From NCBI GenBank assembly GCA_963735005.1, contig CAVTJA010000002.1:1-64000 (forward strand): a DNA stretch of 64,000 bases, read 5' to 3'. The notes under the pieces are model-generated. The model was not told where the DNA came from and made no database searches. It saw only the letters and a list, made by a program, of their open reading frames with translations. Every line of letters begins with the position of its first letter. Within the stretch, counting starts at the first letter, position 1. The stretch is from WTKG01 sp963735005 (GTDB lineage Bacteria > Actinomycetota > Actinomycetes > Actinomycetales > Demequinaceae). A program made the translations under genes and the position numbers. This document shows, in pieces, positions 17,138-27,988 of the stretch.

Positions 17138-18421
17138 GTGAAAACCGAAGCCGACGTGATTGTGGTCGGCGCCGGGCCCGGAGGCAGCGCTGCCGCACAC
17201 TATCTCGCACGCGAAGGCTTCGACGTCATCGCGCTTGAGAAGTCGCGCTACCCACGCGAGAAGGTGTGCGGAGACGGCCTCACGCCCCGCGCCGTGCGCG
17301 AGCTAGACCTCATGGGTGTCCCGTACCCGGAAGACGAGGGCTGGATCCGCAACAAGGGCCTGCGCATGGTCGGCGGCGGCCACCGCATCGAGTTCCCGTG
17401 GCAGGAGATGCCGTCGTTCCCCAGGTTCGGCGTCTCGATGCCGCGCGCGAGGTTCGACACAGTGCTCGCCAACCACGCGCGCGCCACGGGCGCCGACATC
17501 CGCGAGGGCCACCACGTATCAGGCGCCATCCGGGACGACCGCACCGGCCGGGTCGTGGGCGTGACCGCGCGTCAGACGGACGAGAAGGGCCGCAAGGTCG
17601 GCGACGAGATCGAGTTCCGCGCGCCGCTCGTGGTCGCGGCGGACGGCGTCAGCGCCCGCATCGCTCTCGGCCTTGGCATCGAGCGCAAGAAGCACCACCC
17701 CATGGGCGTCGCGGTTCGCACGTATTACAAGACCGAGCGGCACGACGAGGCGTGGATGGAGGGCCACCTCGAGATCTGGTCCGGCGAGCGCGGCAAGTCG
17801 AAGCTGCTGCCCGGCTACGGCTGGATCTTCGCGCTCGGCGACGGCACCGCGAACGTCGGCCTTGGAACCATCAGCGGCCGCGGCAAGCCCACCAAGCTCG
17901 ACCACCGTGCCCTCATGGAGGACTGGATCCGCCACTCCACCGCCGACTGGGGGTTCGAGCCGGAGGGCCAGGTGGGCCAGACGCTCGGCGCCGCCATCCC
18001 CATGGCGTTCAACCGCCAGCCGCACTACCGCGACGGGCTCGCGCTGGTGGGGGACAGCGGCGGCATGGTCAACCCGTTCAACGGCGAGGGCATCGCCTAC
18101 GCCATGCAGGCCGCGCGCCGTCTTGCCGAGGCCGCCGTCGCCGCCCGCGAGGCTACGGACGATGCCGGGCGCGAGAAGGCGCTGCTCGGCTACAACGGGA
18201 TGCTCAAGCGGGACCTCGGCGGCTACTTCAGCCTTGGCCGCGTCTTCGCGGCGCTCATCGAGCACCCCGAGGTCATGCGCATCTGCACCCGGTACGGACT
18301 TCCCCGTCAGTACGTCATGTGGTTTACCCATAAACTGCTGTCGGATGTCTATGAGCCGCATGGCGGCGACTGGGCAGATCGAGCATTGGCAACACTGACG
18401 CGCATTGCGCCGTCCGCGTGA
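17138..18421 (+). CDS. menJ: Geranylgeranyl reductase family protein, probable menaquinone reductase MenJ
   Basis: A 427-residue FAD-dependent reductase with the dinucleotide fold VVGAGPGGSAAAHYLAREG at residues 7-25, KVCGDGLTPRAV near 45-56, a middle sheet domain and the second FAD motif ALVGDSGGMVNPFNGEGIAY near residue 305. This family saturates isoprenoid double bonds. In mycobacteria the homologue MenJ reduces one unit of the menaquinone tail, and its place between menF and nuo supports that role here. It could alternatively act on another prenyl lipid. The methyltransferase gene (menG/ubiE) often found beside it is not in this window. Confidence 0.82.
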   Translation: MKTEADVIVVGAGPGGSAAAHYLAREGFDVIALEKSRYPREKVCGDGLTPRAVRELDLMGVPYPEDEGWIRNKGLRMVGGGHRIEFPWQEMPSFPRFGVSMPRARFDTVLANHARATGADIREGHHVSGAIRDDRTGRVVGVTARQTDEKGRKVGDEIEFRAPLVVAADGVSARIALGLGIERKKHHPMGVAVRTYYKTERHDEAWMEGHLEIWSGERGKSKLLPGYGWIFALGDGTANVGLGTISGRGKPTKLDHRALMEDWIRHSTADWGFEPEGQVGQTLGAAIPMAFNRQPHYRDGLALVGDSGGMVNPFNGEGIAYAMQAARRLAEAAVAAREATDDAGREKALLGYNGMLKRDLGGYFSLGRVFAALIEHPEVMRICTRYGLPRQYVMWFTHKLLSDVYEPHGGDWADRALATLTRIAPSA

Positions 18422-18455
18422 GTAGGTTCGAGAACACGATGGAAGGAGTCGACGG

Positions 18456-18816
18456 TTGAACCCGTACGTTCCGATCCTGGTGATGATTGGCGCCGCCGCC
18501 GTCCTCGCCGTGGGAGGACTAGTCGCCAGCGCAGTCCTCGGTCCCAAGCGCTACAACGCCGCCAAACTCGACCGCTACGAGTCCGGCGATCCAGCCCACC
18601 CCTGGCGCCGCGGGCGGCGGGCGCATCCCGATCAAGTACTACCTGGTCGCCATGACCTTCATCATCTTCGACGTCGAGGTCGTCTTCCTCTACCCGTGGG
18701 CGATCGCGCACGACCGCCTCGGCGTGTTCGGCCTCGTCGCCATCTTGAGCTTCCTCGCCCTCATCACCGTGCCGTTCGTCTATGAGTGGCGCCGCGGCGG
18801 ATTCGACTGGGAGTAG
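18456..18816 (+). CDS. nuoA: NADH-quinone oxidoreductase subunit NuoA (one-base frameshift)
   Basis: A small membrane subunit with three helices. TTG 18456 follows AAGGAG. Codons 1-43 read normally to KLDRYESG; then one extra base near 18585-18588 throws the frame. In the next frame the conserved remainder is intact: IQPTP, GGGRIPIKYYLVAMTFI, FDVEVVFLYPWA and VYEWRRGGFDWE, ending at TAG 18816, two bases before nuoB. About 119 residues after correction. The perfectly conserved continuation favours a sequence error over a dead gene. A possible -10 box (TAGGTT, 18423-18428) lies upstream as the operon promoter. Confidence 0.88.
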
Positions 18817-18818
18817 CC

Positions 18819-19370
18819 ATGGGAATCGAAGAAAGCGCACCCCCGTTCCTCCTCGGCACCGTCGAGGACTTCGTCGGCTGGGCCCGCAAGGGCTCGCTGT
18901 GGCCCGCGACGTTCGGCCTCGCCTGCTGCTCCATCGAGATGATGGCAACCGGCACCCCGCGCTTCGACATGTCGCGCATCGGCATGGAGGTGTTCCGCGG
19001 CTCGCCCCGCCAGGCCGACCTCATGATCATCGCCGGCCGCCTGTCCAACAAGATGGCCCCCATCCTGCGCCAGGTGTACGACCAGATGGCCGAGCCCAAG
19101 TGGGTGCTCGCCATGGGCGTCTGCGCGTCGTCCGGTGGAATGTTCAACAACTACGCGATCGTCCAGGGCGCCGACCACGTGGTCCCCGTGGACATCTACC
19201 TGCCCGGCTGCCCGCCGCGCCCCGAGATGCTCCTCAACTCGCTTCTCGAGCTCCACAAGCAGATCCAGACCACGCCGCTCGGCGCGAACCGCCGCCAGAT
19301 CGCCGCCGCCGCCGAGGCCGCCGCTCTCGAGGCCACGCCCACCTCCCAGATGAAGGGACTGATGCGTTGA
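18819..19370 (+). CDS. nuoB: NADH-quinone oxidoreductase subunit NuoB
   Basis: The 183-residue peripheral-arm subunit carries cluster N2, the last iron-sulfur centre before the quinone. Ligands are visible: the tandem cysteines in FGLACCSIEMMATGTPRFD near residue 38, GVCASSGGMFNNYA near 104 and YLPGCPPRPE near 133. The tail beyond residue 160 is Ala-rich. It is intact, unlike its neighbours. It is followed by a TTGA overlap with nuoC. Confidence 0.96.
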   Translation: MGIEESAPPFLLGTVEDFVGWARKGSLWPATFGLACCSIEMMATGTPRFDMSRIGMEVFRGSPRQADLMIIAGRLSNKMAPILRQVYDQMAEPKWVLAMGVCASSGGMFNNYAIVQGADHVVPVDIYLPGCPPRPEMLLNSLLELHKQIQTTPLGANRRQIAAAAEAAALEATPTSQMKGLMR

Positions 19371-20057
19371 CCGGTGACATGACCACGCCAACGCCCGAGG
19401 GCCGCGAGGAGCTCACGCTCATCTCGGTCCGCAAGGGCCAGTTCTCCGGCTCCGGCGACACGTCCGGCTACGGCGGGTTGCTGAGGCCCGTGACGATGCC
19501 CGGGCCCAGCCCCCGCCCGTACGGCGAGTGGTTCGACGGCGCCGTCGACATCCTCACCGAGCTACTGGGCGACAAGGCCAGCGCGGCCATCGAGTCCGTG
19601 GTCGTGGACCGCGGCGAGCTCACGCTACACATCGCGCGCGACCACATCGTCGAGGTGTGCCAGCACCTGCGCGACGACCAAGACCTCCGCTTCGAGGTGT
19701 GCCTGGGCGTCAACGGCGTCCACTATCCGGCCGACAAGGGCCGCGAGCTTCACGCCGTGTATCCGCTGATGTCCTTCACGCACAACCGCCAGCTGCGGCT
19801 CGAGGTCGCCTGCGGCGACGACGACCCGCACATCCCGTCCGTCTGCGCCGTGTACCCGGCCAACAACTGGCACGAGCGCGAGACCTACGACTTCTTCGGA
19901 ATCATCTTCGACGGACACCCCGGGCTCGCCCGCATCGAGATGCCGGACGACTGGCAGGGCCACCCGCAGCGCAAGGACTACCCGCTCGGCGGCATCCCCG
20001 TCGAGTACAAGGGCGCCGACCATCCCGCCCCCCGACACGAGGAGGCAGTACCGATGA
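19367..20057 (+). CDS. nuoC: NADH-quinone oxidoreductase subunit NuoC (one-base frameshift near the end)
   Basis: A peripheral-arm subunit of the 30-kDa family. TTG 19367 overlaps nuoB (TTGA); ATG 19379 is an alternative four codons on. The core is clear: YPLMSFTHNRQLRLEVAC near residue 127, VCAVYPANNWHERETYDFFG near 155, and the signature HPGLARIEMPDDWQGHPQRK. One extra C at about 20020-20021 makes the frame run on into nuoD as if fused. Without it the protein ends normally with PPPDTRRQYR and a TGA overlapping the nuoD ATG. About 229 residues. Confidence 0.9.
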
Positions 20058-21400
20058 CGGCCTTCCAGACGGCGGCCGCCCGCCCCTTCGTCGAGGACCC
20101 GGACGCGCCCGAGTACAGCGCCTACGGCGGCGACTGGTCCGACATCGCCGACGAGGCAGCGCGGCTCGGCCAGCAGCGCATCGTCGTGAACATGGGCCCC
20201 CAGCACCCGTCCACGCACGGCGTGCTGCGCGTGATGCTCGAGATCGAGGGCGAGACCGTCAAGGAAGCCCGCGCAGGCATCGGCTACCTGCACACGGGCA
20301 TCGAGAAGAACATGGAGTTCCGGACGTGGACGCAGGGCGTCACGTTCGCCACCCGCATGGACTACGTGGCCGCGATGTGCAACGAGGCCGTGTTCTGCCT
20401 GGGCGGTCGAGAAGCTGCTGGGCATCACGGACGACGTTCCCGAGCGCGCCAACGTGCTGCGCGTACTGATGGAGGAGCTCACCCGCATCGGCTCGCACCT
20501 GGTCGCGATCGGCACCGGCGGCAACGAGATGGGCGCCACCACGGTGATGACGACCGCTTTCAATGGCCGTGAGGACACCTTCCGGGTCATCGAGGCGCAT
20601 CACCGGCCTGCGCACCAACAACGCGTACATTCGCCCGGGCGGCGTCGCGAACGACACCCCGGACGACGCAGTCGAGATGATCCGCGCCATGATCCCCAAG
20701 GTGCGGGCGCAGGCTCGACGAGCTTGCGCACCTGCAGCTGAAGAACCCCATCTTCATCGGCCGCCTCAAGGGCATCGCGAACCTCGATCTCGCGGCGTGC
20801 ATGGCGCTCGGCATCACCGGGCCGATGCTGCGCGCGGCGGGCCTGCCCGCAGACCTGCGCAAGGACCAGCCTTACAACGGCTACGAGACGTACGACTTCC
20901 AGGTGCCAACAAGCAACGACGCCGACGCCTACGCGCGCGTCGTTATCCGCCTCGAGGAATGCTACGAGTCCCTCAAGATCATCGAGCAGTGTGCGGACCG
21001 GCTCGAGGCCACCCAGGGCCAGCCCGTGATGGTGGGCGACAAGAAGATCGCGTGGCCCGCGCAGCTGTCCCTCGGCCCCGACGGCCAGGGCAACTCGCTC
21101 GACCACATCCGCCACATCATGGGCACCTCCATGGAGGCGCTCATCCACCACTTCAAGATTGTTACCGAGGGTTTCAAGGTGCCGGCGGGCCAGGCCTACC
21201 AGACCATCGAAAACCCCAAGGGCGCGCTGGGCGTGCACGTGGTGAGCGACGGCGGCACCAAGCCGTGGCGCGCCCACTTCCGCGACCCGGGCTTCAACAA
21301 TTTGCAGGCGCTGTCGATCCTGTGCGAAGGCGGCCAAGTCGCCGACGTCGTGGTCGCGATCGCCTCGATCGACTTCGTGCTGGGAGGCGTTGACCGGTGA
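20054..21400 (+). CDS. nuoD: NADH-quinone oxidoreductase subunit NuoD (three one-base frameshifts)
   Basis: The quinone-site subunit of complex I. The N-terminus has the quinone-binding loop VVNMGPQHPSTHGVLRVML, with the invariant His-Pro. The frame breaks near 20401-20403, 20593-20598 and 20712-20713. Each break is repaired by removing one base, after which VEKLLGI, LMEELTRIGSHLV, GLRTNNAYIRPGG and LKNPIFIGRLKGI read through. The last 199 residues are in one frame and include GSMxA-type ending LSILCEGGQVADVVVAIASID. About 448 residues after correction. ATGA overlap with nuoC, GTGA with nuoE. Confidence 0.9.
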
Positions 21401-22062
21401 CCTACGCAGACGACCTTCAGAAGCGGCTCGCCAAGGACGCCGCGGCGATCATCGCGCGCTACCCCGAGAAGCGCTCGGCCCTGCTGCCGCTGCTGCATCT
21501 GGTGCAGAGCGAGGAAGGCTTCGTGAGCCCCGACGGCATCGCCTTCTGCGCCGACCAGCTCGACCTCACGCAGGCCGAGGTCAGCGCGGTCGCCACGTTC
21601 TACACCCAGTACAAGCGCCGCCCCAACGGCGAGTACCAGGTGGGCGTGTGCATCAACACGCTGTGCGCCGTCATGGGCGGCGACCGCATCTGGGACGACG
21701 TCTCCGAGCACCTTGGCATCGGCAGCGACGAGACCACCGAGGACGGCAAGGTCACGCTCGAGCGCATCGAATGCAACGCGGCGTGCGACTACGCGCCGGT
21801 GATGATGGTCAACTGGGAATTCTTCGACAACATGACGCCCGAGAAGGCCAAGCAGCTCGTCGACGACATTCGCGCGGGCAAGGACGTCCACCCCACCCGC
21901 GGCGCCAACAAGGTCGAGCCATTCACCAAGATCTCGCGCGTTCTCGCCGGCTTCGAGGACGGCCACGCCGACGAGGGCCCCGGCGCTGGCGAGCCCACGC
22001 TGGCAGGCGCGAAGGTCGCCAAGGCCAAGGGCTGGACCGCTCCGAAGGGCGGTGCCAAGTGA
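21397..22062 (+). CDS. nuoE: NADH-quinone oxidoreductase subunit NuoE
   Basis: A 221-residue thioredoxin-fold subunit of the NADH module, holding a [2Fe-2S] cluster. Ligands lie in VCINTLCAVMG near residue 87 and ECNAACDYAPVMMVN near residue 127, preceded by the helical part LLPLLHLVQSEEGFVS. The tail after residue 190 is Ala/Gly/Lys-rich and probably disordered. The GTG start overlaps nuoD by four bases. Confidence 0.95.
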   Translation: MTYADDLQKRLAKDAAAIIARYPEKRSALLPLLHLVQSEEGFVSPDGIAFCADQLDLTQAEVSAVATFYTQYKRRPNGEYQVGVCINTLCAVMGGDRIWDDVSEHLGIGSDETTEDGKVTLERIECNAACDYAPVMMVNWEFFDNMTPEKAKQLVDDIRAGKDVHPTRGANKVEPFTKISRVLAGFEDGHADEGPGAGEPTLAGAKVAKAKGWTAPKGGAK

Positions 22063-23377
22063 CCAAGCTGACCCCGGTCCTGAGCAAGCAGTGGCTCGAG
22101 GACGAGTCGTGGACGCTCAAGACGTTCGAGAAGGGCGGCGGCTACGGCGCCCTCAAGAAGGCGCTCAAGCAGAAGCCCGAAGACCTCGTGCAGGCCGTCA
22201 AGGACTCTGGCCTTCGCGGCCGCGGCGGCGCTGGCTTTCCCGCGGGCATGAAGTGGGGCTTCCTGCCGCCGGACGACGGCAAGCCGCGCTACCTAGTGGT
22301 CAACGCCGACGAGTCCGAGCCGGGCACGTGCAAGGACATCCCGCTGATGTTGGCCACGCCGCACCTGCTGCTGGAGGGCGCAGCGATCACCTCATTCGCG
22401 ATCGGCTCCAACCACGCTTTCATCTACCTGCGCGGCGAGGTTGTGCACGTCTACCGCCGCCTGCTCAAGGCCGTGGCCGAGGCCTACAAGGCCGGCCATC
22501 TTGGCAAGAACATCCACGGCACCGGGTACAACCTTGACGTGACCGTCCACGCCGGCGCGGGTGCCTACATCTGCGGCGAGGAGACAGCGCTGCTGGACTC
22601 CCTCGAGGGACGACGCGGCCAGCCCCGCCTCAAGCCCCCGTTCCCCGCCGTCGCCGGGCTTGTACGCGCGCCCCACCGTCGTCAACAACGTCGAGACCAT
22701 CGCGTCGGTCCCGTCGATCATCGAGAATGGCGCCGACTGGTTCGCGTCCATGGGCACCGAGCGCTCCAAGGGCTACGGCCTGTTCTCGCTGTCGGGCCAC
22801 GTGACGAACCCCGGCCAGTACGAGGCCCCTCTCGGCATCACGCTGCGCGAGCTGCTCGACATGGCCGGCGGCGTGCGCGGCGGCAAGAAGCTCAAGTTCT
22901 GGACCCCTGGCGGCTCGTCCACGCCGATGTTCACGGACAAGCACCTCGACGTCCCCCTCGACTACGAGTCGGTGGGCAAGGAGGGCTCGATGCTCGGCAC
23001 GCGTGCGCTGCAGATCTTCGACGACACTACGTGCGTGGTGCGCGCGGTCGATGCGGTGGACCGAGTTCTACAAGCACGAGTCCTGCGGCAAGTGCACGCC
23101 GTGTCGCGAAGGCACGTTCTGGCTCGCAGCGATCCTCAAGCGCCTGGAAGGGGGCGCGGGCACGATGGCGGACATCCAGCAGCTCCTCGACACGTGCGAC
23201 TCGATCGCCGGCCGGGCCTTCTGCGCGCTCGGCGACGGCGCGACGTCGCCCATCCTCAGTGGCGTCGAGTTGTTCCGCAAGGAATTCGAGCAGCACGTCA
23301 CTGAAGGGGGCTGTCCGTTCGACCGCGACGCCTCCGCCCTGTTCGACGCACCGGCTAAGGAGGGCGCGACCGCATGA
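22059..23377 (+). CDS. nuoF: NADH-quinone oxidoreductase subunit NuoF (two one-base frameshifts)
   Basis: The NADH- and FMN-binding subunit. Glycine-rich FMN/NADH motifs SGLRGRGGAGFPAGMKW near residue 48 and VNADESEPGTCKD near 83 are present, with GAGAYICGEETAL near 170. One extra base near 22660-22662 and another near 23046-23050 break the frame. Corrected, it reads GLYARPTVVNNVETIASVPS and RWTEFYKHESCGKCTPCREG, the last holding the [4Fe-4S] ligands. About 438 residues. GTGA overlap with nuoE and ATGA with nuoG. Confidence 0.91.
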
Positions 23378-25846
23378 CCGCCACCCAGGACAAGTCAGGC
23401 GAGATGACCGAGCAGAAGATGGTCGACGTCACCATCGACGGCGTCGAGACGGCCGTCCCCGAGGGCACGCTCATCATCCGCGCCGCGGAGCAAGTTGGGC
23501 ATCGAGATCCCGAGATTCTGCGACCACCCCTTGCTGGAGCCGGCGGGCGCGTGCCGCCAGTGCCTCGTGGATGTCGCGGCTCCCGACCGTGAAGGCAACC
23601 TGAAGCCGTTCCCCAAACCCCAGGCGTCGTGCACCATGACCGTGATGCCGGGCATGGTCGTCAAGACCCAGAACACGTCCGAGGAAGCCAAGCGCGCCCA
23701 GGAGGGCGTGATGGAGCTGCTCCTCATCAACCACCCGCTCGACTGCCCGGTGTGCGACAAGGGCGGCGAGTGCCCCCTGCAAAACCAGGCGATGAGCCAC
23801 GGCCGCGGCGAGTCCCGCTTCGTGGACGTCAAGCGCGTGTTCGAGAAGCCGCTGTCGCTCAGCACCGAGATCCTGCTCGACCGCGAGCGCTGCATCTTGT
23901 GCCAGCGCTGCACCCGGTTCAGCAACGAGATCTCCGGCGACCAGTTCATCGACCTGCAGGAGCGCGGCCCCAACCAGCAGGTCGGCACGTTCGACGTCGA
24001 CGTGCTCGACTTCGACGGCTACGCGCCGGCGGGACTCGCCGCCGAGGACGAGTCCGGACGGCCGTTCTCCTCGTACTACTCCGGCAACACCGTCCAGATC
24101 TGCCCGGTGGGCGCGCTCACGAGCGCCGCGTACCGGTTCCGCTCGCGTCCGTTCGACCTCGTGTCGTCGCCCGGTGTCTCCGAGCACGATTCGTCCGGTA
24201 GCGCCATCCGCACGGACCACCGCCGCGGCAAGATCCTCCGCCGCCTTGCCGACAACGACCCGGTCGTCAACGAGGACTGGATCACTGACAAGGACCGCTT
24301 CGCGTTCACCTGGCAGAACCTCGAGGACCGCCTTACCCGCCCGCTCGTCCGCAAGGACGGCGAGCTCGTGGAGGCGTCGTGGCCCGAGGCGCTCGCCGCC
24401 GCGGCCGACGGCCTCAAGTCGGTCATGGGCGACGCGGGCACGGGCGCAGCAGTGCTGCCTGGCGGCCGCGTCACGATGGAAGACGCCTACGCGTACCAGA
24501 AGTTCGCCCGCGTGGTGCTTGGCACCAACGACGTCGACGTCCGCACTCGGGCCGCGTCCGACGAGGAGCTCGACTTCCTCGGCTCGCGCGTGGCCGGCAC
24601 CGGCCTTGGCGTGACGTTCGCCGACCTCGAGAAGGCGCCAGCTGTGGTGCTCGTCGGCTTCGAGCCGGAGGACGAGGGCGGCGTGGTGTTCCTGCGCCTG
24701 CGCAAGTCCGTCGGCAAGCAGCAGGTATTCACCGTGGCGCCGTTCCTCAGCCGCGGGGCGCAGAAGCTCGACGCCGCGCTCGAGGCCTGCGTCCCCGGCG
24801 ACGAGGCCTCGGTGCTCGGCACGCTCTCGAAGGACGCGAAGGCAGGGCTCAAGCAGTCGGGCGCCGTGATCGTCGTGGGCGAGCGGCTCGCGACCGTCAA
24901 GGGTGGCCTCAGCGCCGCGATCGCGCTCGCGGATTCCACTGGCGCCAAGCTTGCCTGGATTCCGCGGCGCGCCGGCGAGCGGGGTGCCGCAGACATGGGC
25001 GCGCTTCCGACGGTCCTGCCCGGAGGCGCGACCGTCCAGTCCGCGCCCGCGCGCCAGGCTCTTGCCGAGGTGTGGGGCCTGCCGTCGCTTCCGTCCGCCA
25101 AGGGCCGCACCGCCCACCAGATCCTCGCCGACGCCGCCTCCGGCCGCATCGGCGCGCTGGTGTCGGGCGGGCTCACGCTGTCCGACCTCCCGGCCACCGC
25201 GTCAAAGGCGTTCAAGAAGGCGTTCGTGGTGAGCCTCGAGGTTCGCCGTACCGACGTCCACGAGTTCGCCGACGTCGTGTTGCCCGTGGCGCCGCCGTCC
25301 GAGAAATCCGGCACGTTCGTCAACTGGGAGGGCCGCCTGCGCTCGTTCCCCACGGCCATCGCGACCGAGGCACTCAGCGACCACCGCGTCCTTGACGTGC
25401 TTGCACGCGAGCTCGGCCACGACCTCGGCACGCCCACGATCGAGGCGGTCGGCGCGGAGTTCATGCGTATCCCGCTTGACGACGCGCAGCGCGCCAAGGC
25501 ACCCACGGTCGCCGCGGGCAAGCGGCCGTCCGGCACCGTCCTGGCCACCTGGCACCAGCTCATCGACACCGGCTCCCTGCAGGACGGCGAACCGTACCTC
25601 GCGGGCACCGCGCGGGTGCCGGTTGCGCGCATGAGTGCCGCGACTGCCGCCAAGGTTGGCGCGGCCGGCGCCGTCCGCATCACGGGCGAGGGCCGCGGTT
25701 CCCTGACGCTGCCGCTCGCAATCACCGACGGCATGGTGGACGGCGTGGTGTGGGTTCCCTCGAACTCGCCGGGCTCCAACGTCCTACGCAATCTGGCAGT
25801 GGGCGCGGGCGCGCCCGTGATCGTCAAGGGGGGTGACGCGCGATGA
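23374..25846 (+). CDS. nuoG: NADH-quinone oxidoreductase subunit NuoG (one-base frameshift)
   Basis: The largest peripheral-arm subunit, carrying several iron-sulfur clusters. After a 40-codon start, one extra base near 23492-23494 breaks the frame. The rest is continuous: the N-terminal [2Fe-2S] ligands in CDHPLLEPAGACRQCLVDV, HPLDCPVCDKGGECPLQ, CILCQRCTRFSNEISG, and then a degenerate molybdopterin-oxidoreductase domain ending in VWVPSNSPGSNVLRNL. About 823 residues. It overlaps nuoF and nuoH by ATGA. Confidence 0.92.
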
Positions 25847-27330
25847 TCGACCCGAATCAGCCGGCGCTTGTGCCTCAGATCGATGTGCCGCTGTACGCGC
25901 AGAACGAGCTGGACGCGTGCGGCATCACTGATCCGGCAGGCCTCGAGTCCGCGGTGGCGGCTCACAACGCGGGCACCGCAGGCTCGCTGTCGACCACGCA
26001 GTTGGCCGACCTCCACTGCCTCGCCGACCAGTCGAGCTTCCTTGGCGACTCCATCTGGGTGGTCGTCATCAAGGCCGTCGTGGTGTTGGTGTTCCTGCTG
26101 CTCAGCGTGCTGTTCGCCATCTGGTTCGAGCGCCGTGTCATCGCGCGTTTCCAGGAGCGGACCGGACCCAACGTGCACGGCCCCTTCGGCTTTTTGCAGC
26201 CAGTGATGGACGCCATGAAGCTCCTGTTCAAGGAGGACATCACCGTGCGCGCCGCGGACAGGCTGATGTACATCGTCGGGCCCGTGATATCGGTGCTGTG
26301 CGCGTTCATCGTCTTCGCGGTGATCCCGTTCGGCCCGCCCACGCGCATCATCGGCACCGAAGAGGTCACCCCGCTTCAGCTGACGGACTTCCCCGTTGCC
26401 GTGCTCTACATCCTCGCGTGCGCCGCGCTCGGCGTGTACGGGATCGTGCTGGGCGGATGGTCGTCCGGCTCCACCTACCCGCTGATGGGTTCCATCCGAT
26501 CCACGGCTCAGGTCATCTCGTACGAGCTCGCGATGGGCCTGTCGCTCGTCACCGTGTTCATGGTGGCGGGCTCGATGTCCACCAGCCAGATCGTGGAGTC
26601 GCAGCGCGATCACCTGTGGTGGGCGATACCGCTAGCCCCCGCGTTTATCCTCTACGTGATTTCGATGATCGGCGAGACCAATCGCCTGCCGTTTGACCTC
26701 CCCGAGGCAGAGGGCGAGCTTGTCGCTGGCTTCATGACCGAGTACTCGTCCATGAAGTTCGCATGGTTCTTCCTCGCCGAGTACGTCAACATGATCAATG
26801 TGTCCGCCGTCGCCTCGGTGCTGTTCTTGGGCGGCTGGTCGCCCCTGTGGCTGCAGAGCTGGCCAGGCTACGAGATGTTCAGCACCGGAATCTTCCCGCC
26901 GATCTGGCTCATCGTGAAGATCTGGCTGCTCATGGGATTCTTCGTGTGGGTCCGCGGCACGCTGTTGCGCCTGCGTTACGACCAGTTCATGAAGTTCGGC
27001 TGGAAGGTACTCATCCCCGCCGGGCTGCTGTGGATCACCTTCTTTGCCGTGGGCCGCGAGATCATGGAGGTGCGCGGCTGGAACGTCGACAGGTTCGTGC
27101 TCGTGTCCGGCGGAACCGCGATCCTGTTCGCGTATGCGATCATCCTGTTCCTCAGGGGCGAGCGCGACGACGACGCCGCGCCCGACAAGAGTCGCAAGGC
27201 GAAGGTCATCGACCCGTTCGCGGGCGGCTACCCGGTGCCCCCGCGGCCAGGCGAGAAGCTCCCGCCGTCGCCGCGTTCAGGAGACACCGTTGAAGGCAAG
27301 GCTCGCAAGAAGGGGGGAACACGTGGCTAA
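25843..27330 (+). CDS. nuoH: NADH-quinone oxidoreductase subunit NuoH
   Basis: The membrane subunit that forms the quinone cavity with NuoB and NuoD. The 495-residue protein is longer than the usual 330-440, with an N-terminal extension of about 65 residues and a charged C-terminal tail after residue 445. Conserved pieces are FERRVIARFQERTGPNV near 92, ASKYPLMGSIRS-type WSSGSTYPLMGSIRST near 210, and NRLPFDLPEAEGELVAGFM with EYSSMKFAWFFLAEY near residues 280-310. Eight or nine helices. It overlaps nuoI by eight bases. Confidence 0.95.
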   Translation: MIDPNQPALVPQIDVPLYAQNELDACGITDPAGLESAVAAHNAGTAGSLSTTQLADLHCLADQSSFLGDSIWVVVIKAVVVLVFLLLSVLFAIWFERRVIARFQERTGPNVHGPFGFLQPVMDAMKLLFKEDITVRAADRLMYIVGPVISVLCAFIVFAVIPFGPPTRIIGTEEVTPLQLTDFPVAVLYILACAALGVYGIVLGGWSSGSTYPLMGSIRSTAQVISYELAMGLSLVTVFMVAGSMSTSQIVESQRDHLWWAIPLAPAFILYVISMIGETNRLPFDLPEAEGELVAGFMTEYSSMKFAWFFLAEYVNMINVSAVASVLFLGGWSPLWLQSWPGYEMFSTGIFPPIWLIVKIWLLMGFFVWVRGTLLRLRYDQFMKFGWKVLIPAGLLWITFFAVGREIMEVRGWNVDRFVLVSGGTAILFAYAIILFLRGERDDDAAPDKSRKAKVIDPFAGGYPVPPRPGEKLPPSPRSGDTVEGKARKKGGTRG

Positions 27331-27988
27331 GTCAGACGAGGTCTGGGAGGAGAACCGCGCGTCCTCCGCCGCCGAGCCCTTCGAGTCGAACCTGCCCAAG
27401 GGCGGCATGCTCGAGCCGATCGCCGGCTTCGGTGTCACTCTCCGCAATTTCTTCCGCCCCTCCGTCACGGAGCAGTACCCGCGTGTGAAGGTGCCGCCCA
27501 TGCCGCGATACCACGGCCGGCACCAACTCAACCGTTACCCCGACGGCCTTGAGAAGTGCATCGGCTGCGAGCTGTGCGCGTGGGCGTGCCCCGCCGACGC
27601 CATCTACGTCGAGGGCGACTCGAACACGCACGACGCCCAATTCTCGCCAGGCGAGCGCTACGGCCGCGTGTACCAAATCAACTACCTGCGCTGCATCTTC
27701 TGTGGCCTGTGCATCGAGGCGTGCCCCACGCGCGCCCTCACCATGACGAACGAGTACGAGCTGGCCGGGCCCACCCGCGAGGGCCTGATTTACGAGAAGC
27801 ACGACCTGCTCGCGCCGATGGAGCCTGGCATGCTCGCCGCGCCTCACCCGATGGCGCCCGGCACCGATGACGGCGACTACTACCGTGGTGATGTGCTTGG
27901 TGCGGCGGAGGAGCAGGTCGAGTGGGTGCGCCAGACGCGCCCTGACGACGCCACGCTCCCGGAGAACGAGGGGGCCGCGCGTGGCTGA
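27323..27988 (+). CDS. nuoI: NADH-quinone oxidoreductase subunit NuoI
   Basis: A 221-residue ferredoxin-like subunit with two [4Fe-4S] clusters (N6a/N6b): CIGCELCAWACP near residue 78 and CIFCGLCIEACPTRAL near residue 120. It is preceded by NRYPDGLEK, as in other NuoI. The tail of about 75 residues is acidic. GTG 27323 was chosen because of the G-rich ribosome site directly before it (AAGGGGGGAAC). Confidence 0.96.
   Translation: MAKSDEVWEENRASSAAEPFESNLPKGGMLEPIAGFGVTLRNFFRPSVTEQYPRVKVPPMPRYHGRHQLNRYPDGLEKCIGCELCAWACPADAIYVEGDSNTHDAQFSPGERYGRVYQINYLRCIFCGLCIEACPTRALTMTNEYELAGPTREGLIYEKHDLLAPMEPGMLAAPHPMAPGTDDGDYYRGDVLGAAEEQVEWVRQTRPDDATLPENEGAARG

Noticed and set aside
18782..20572. A single continuous frame suggesting a natural NuoC-NuoD fusion
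   Set aside because: One extra C explains it; correction restores the normal NuoC end and an ATGA overlap.
24487..26613. 708-codon minus-strand open frame over nuoG/nuoH
   Set aside because: Antisense to conserved iron-sulfur and membrane subunits; no recognisable domain.
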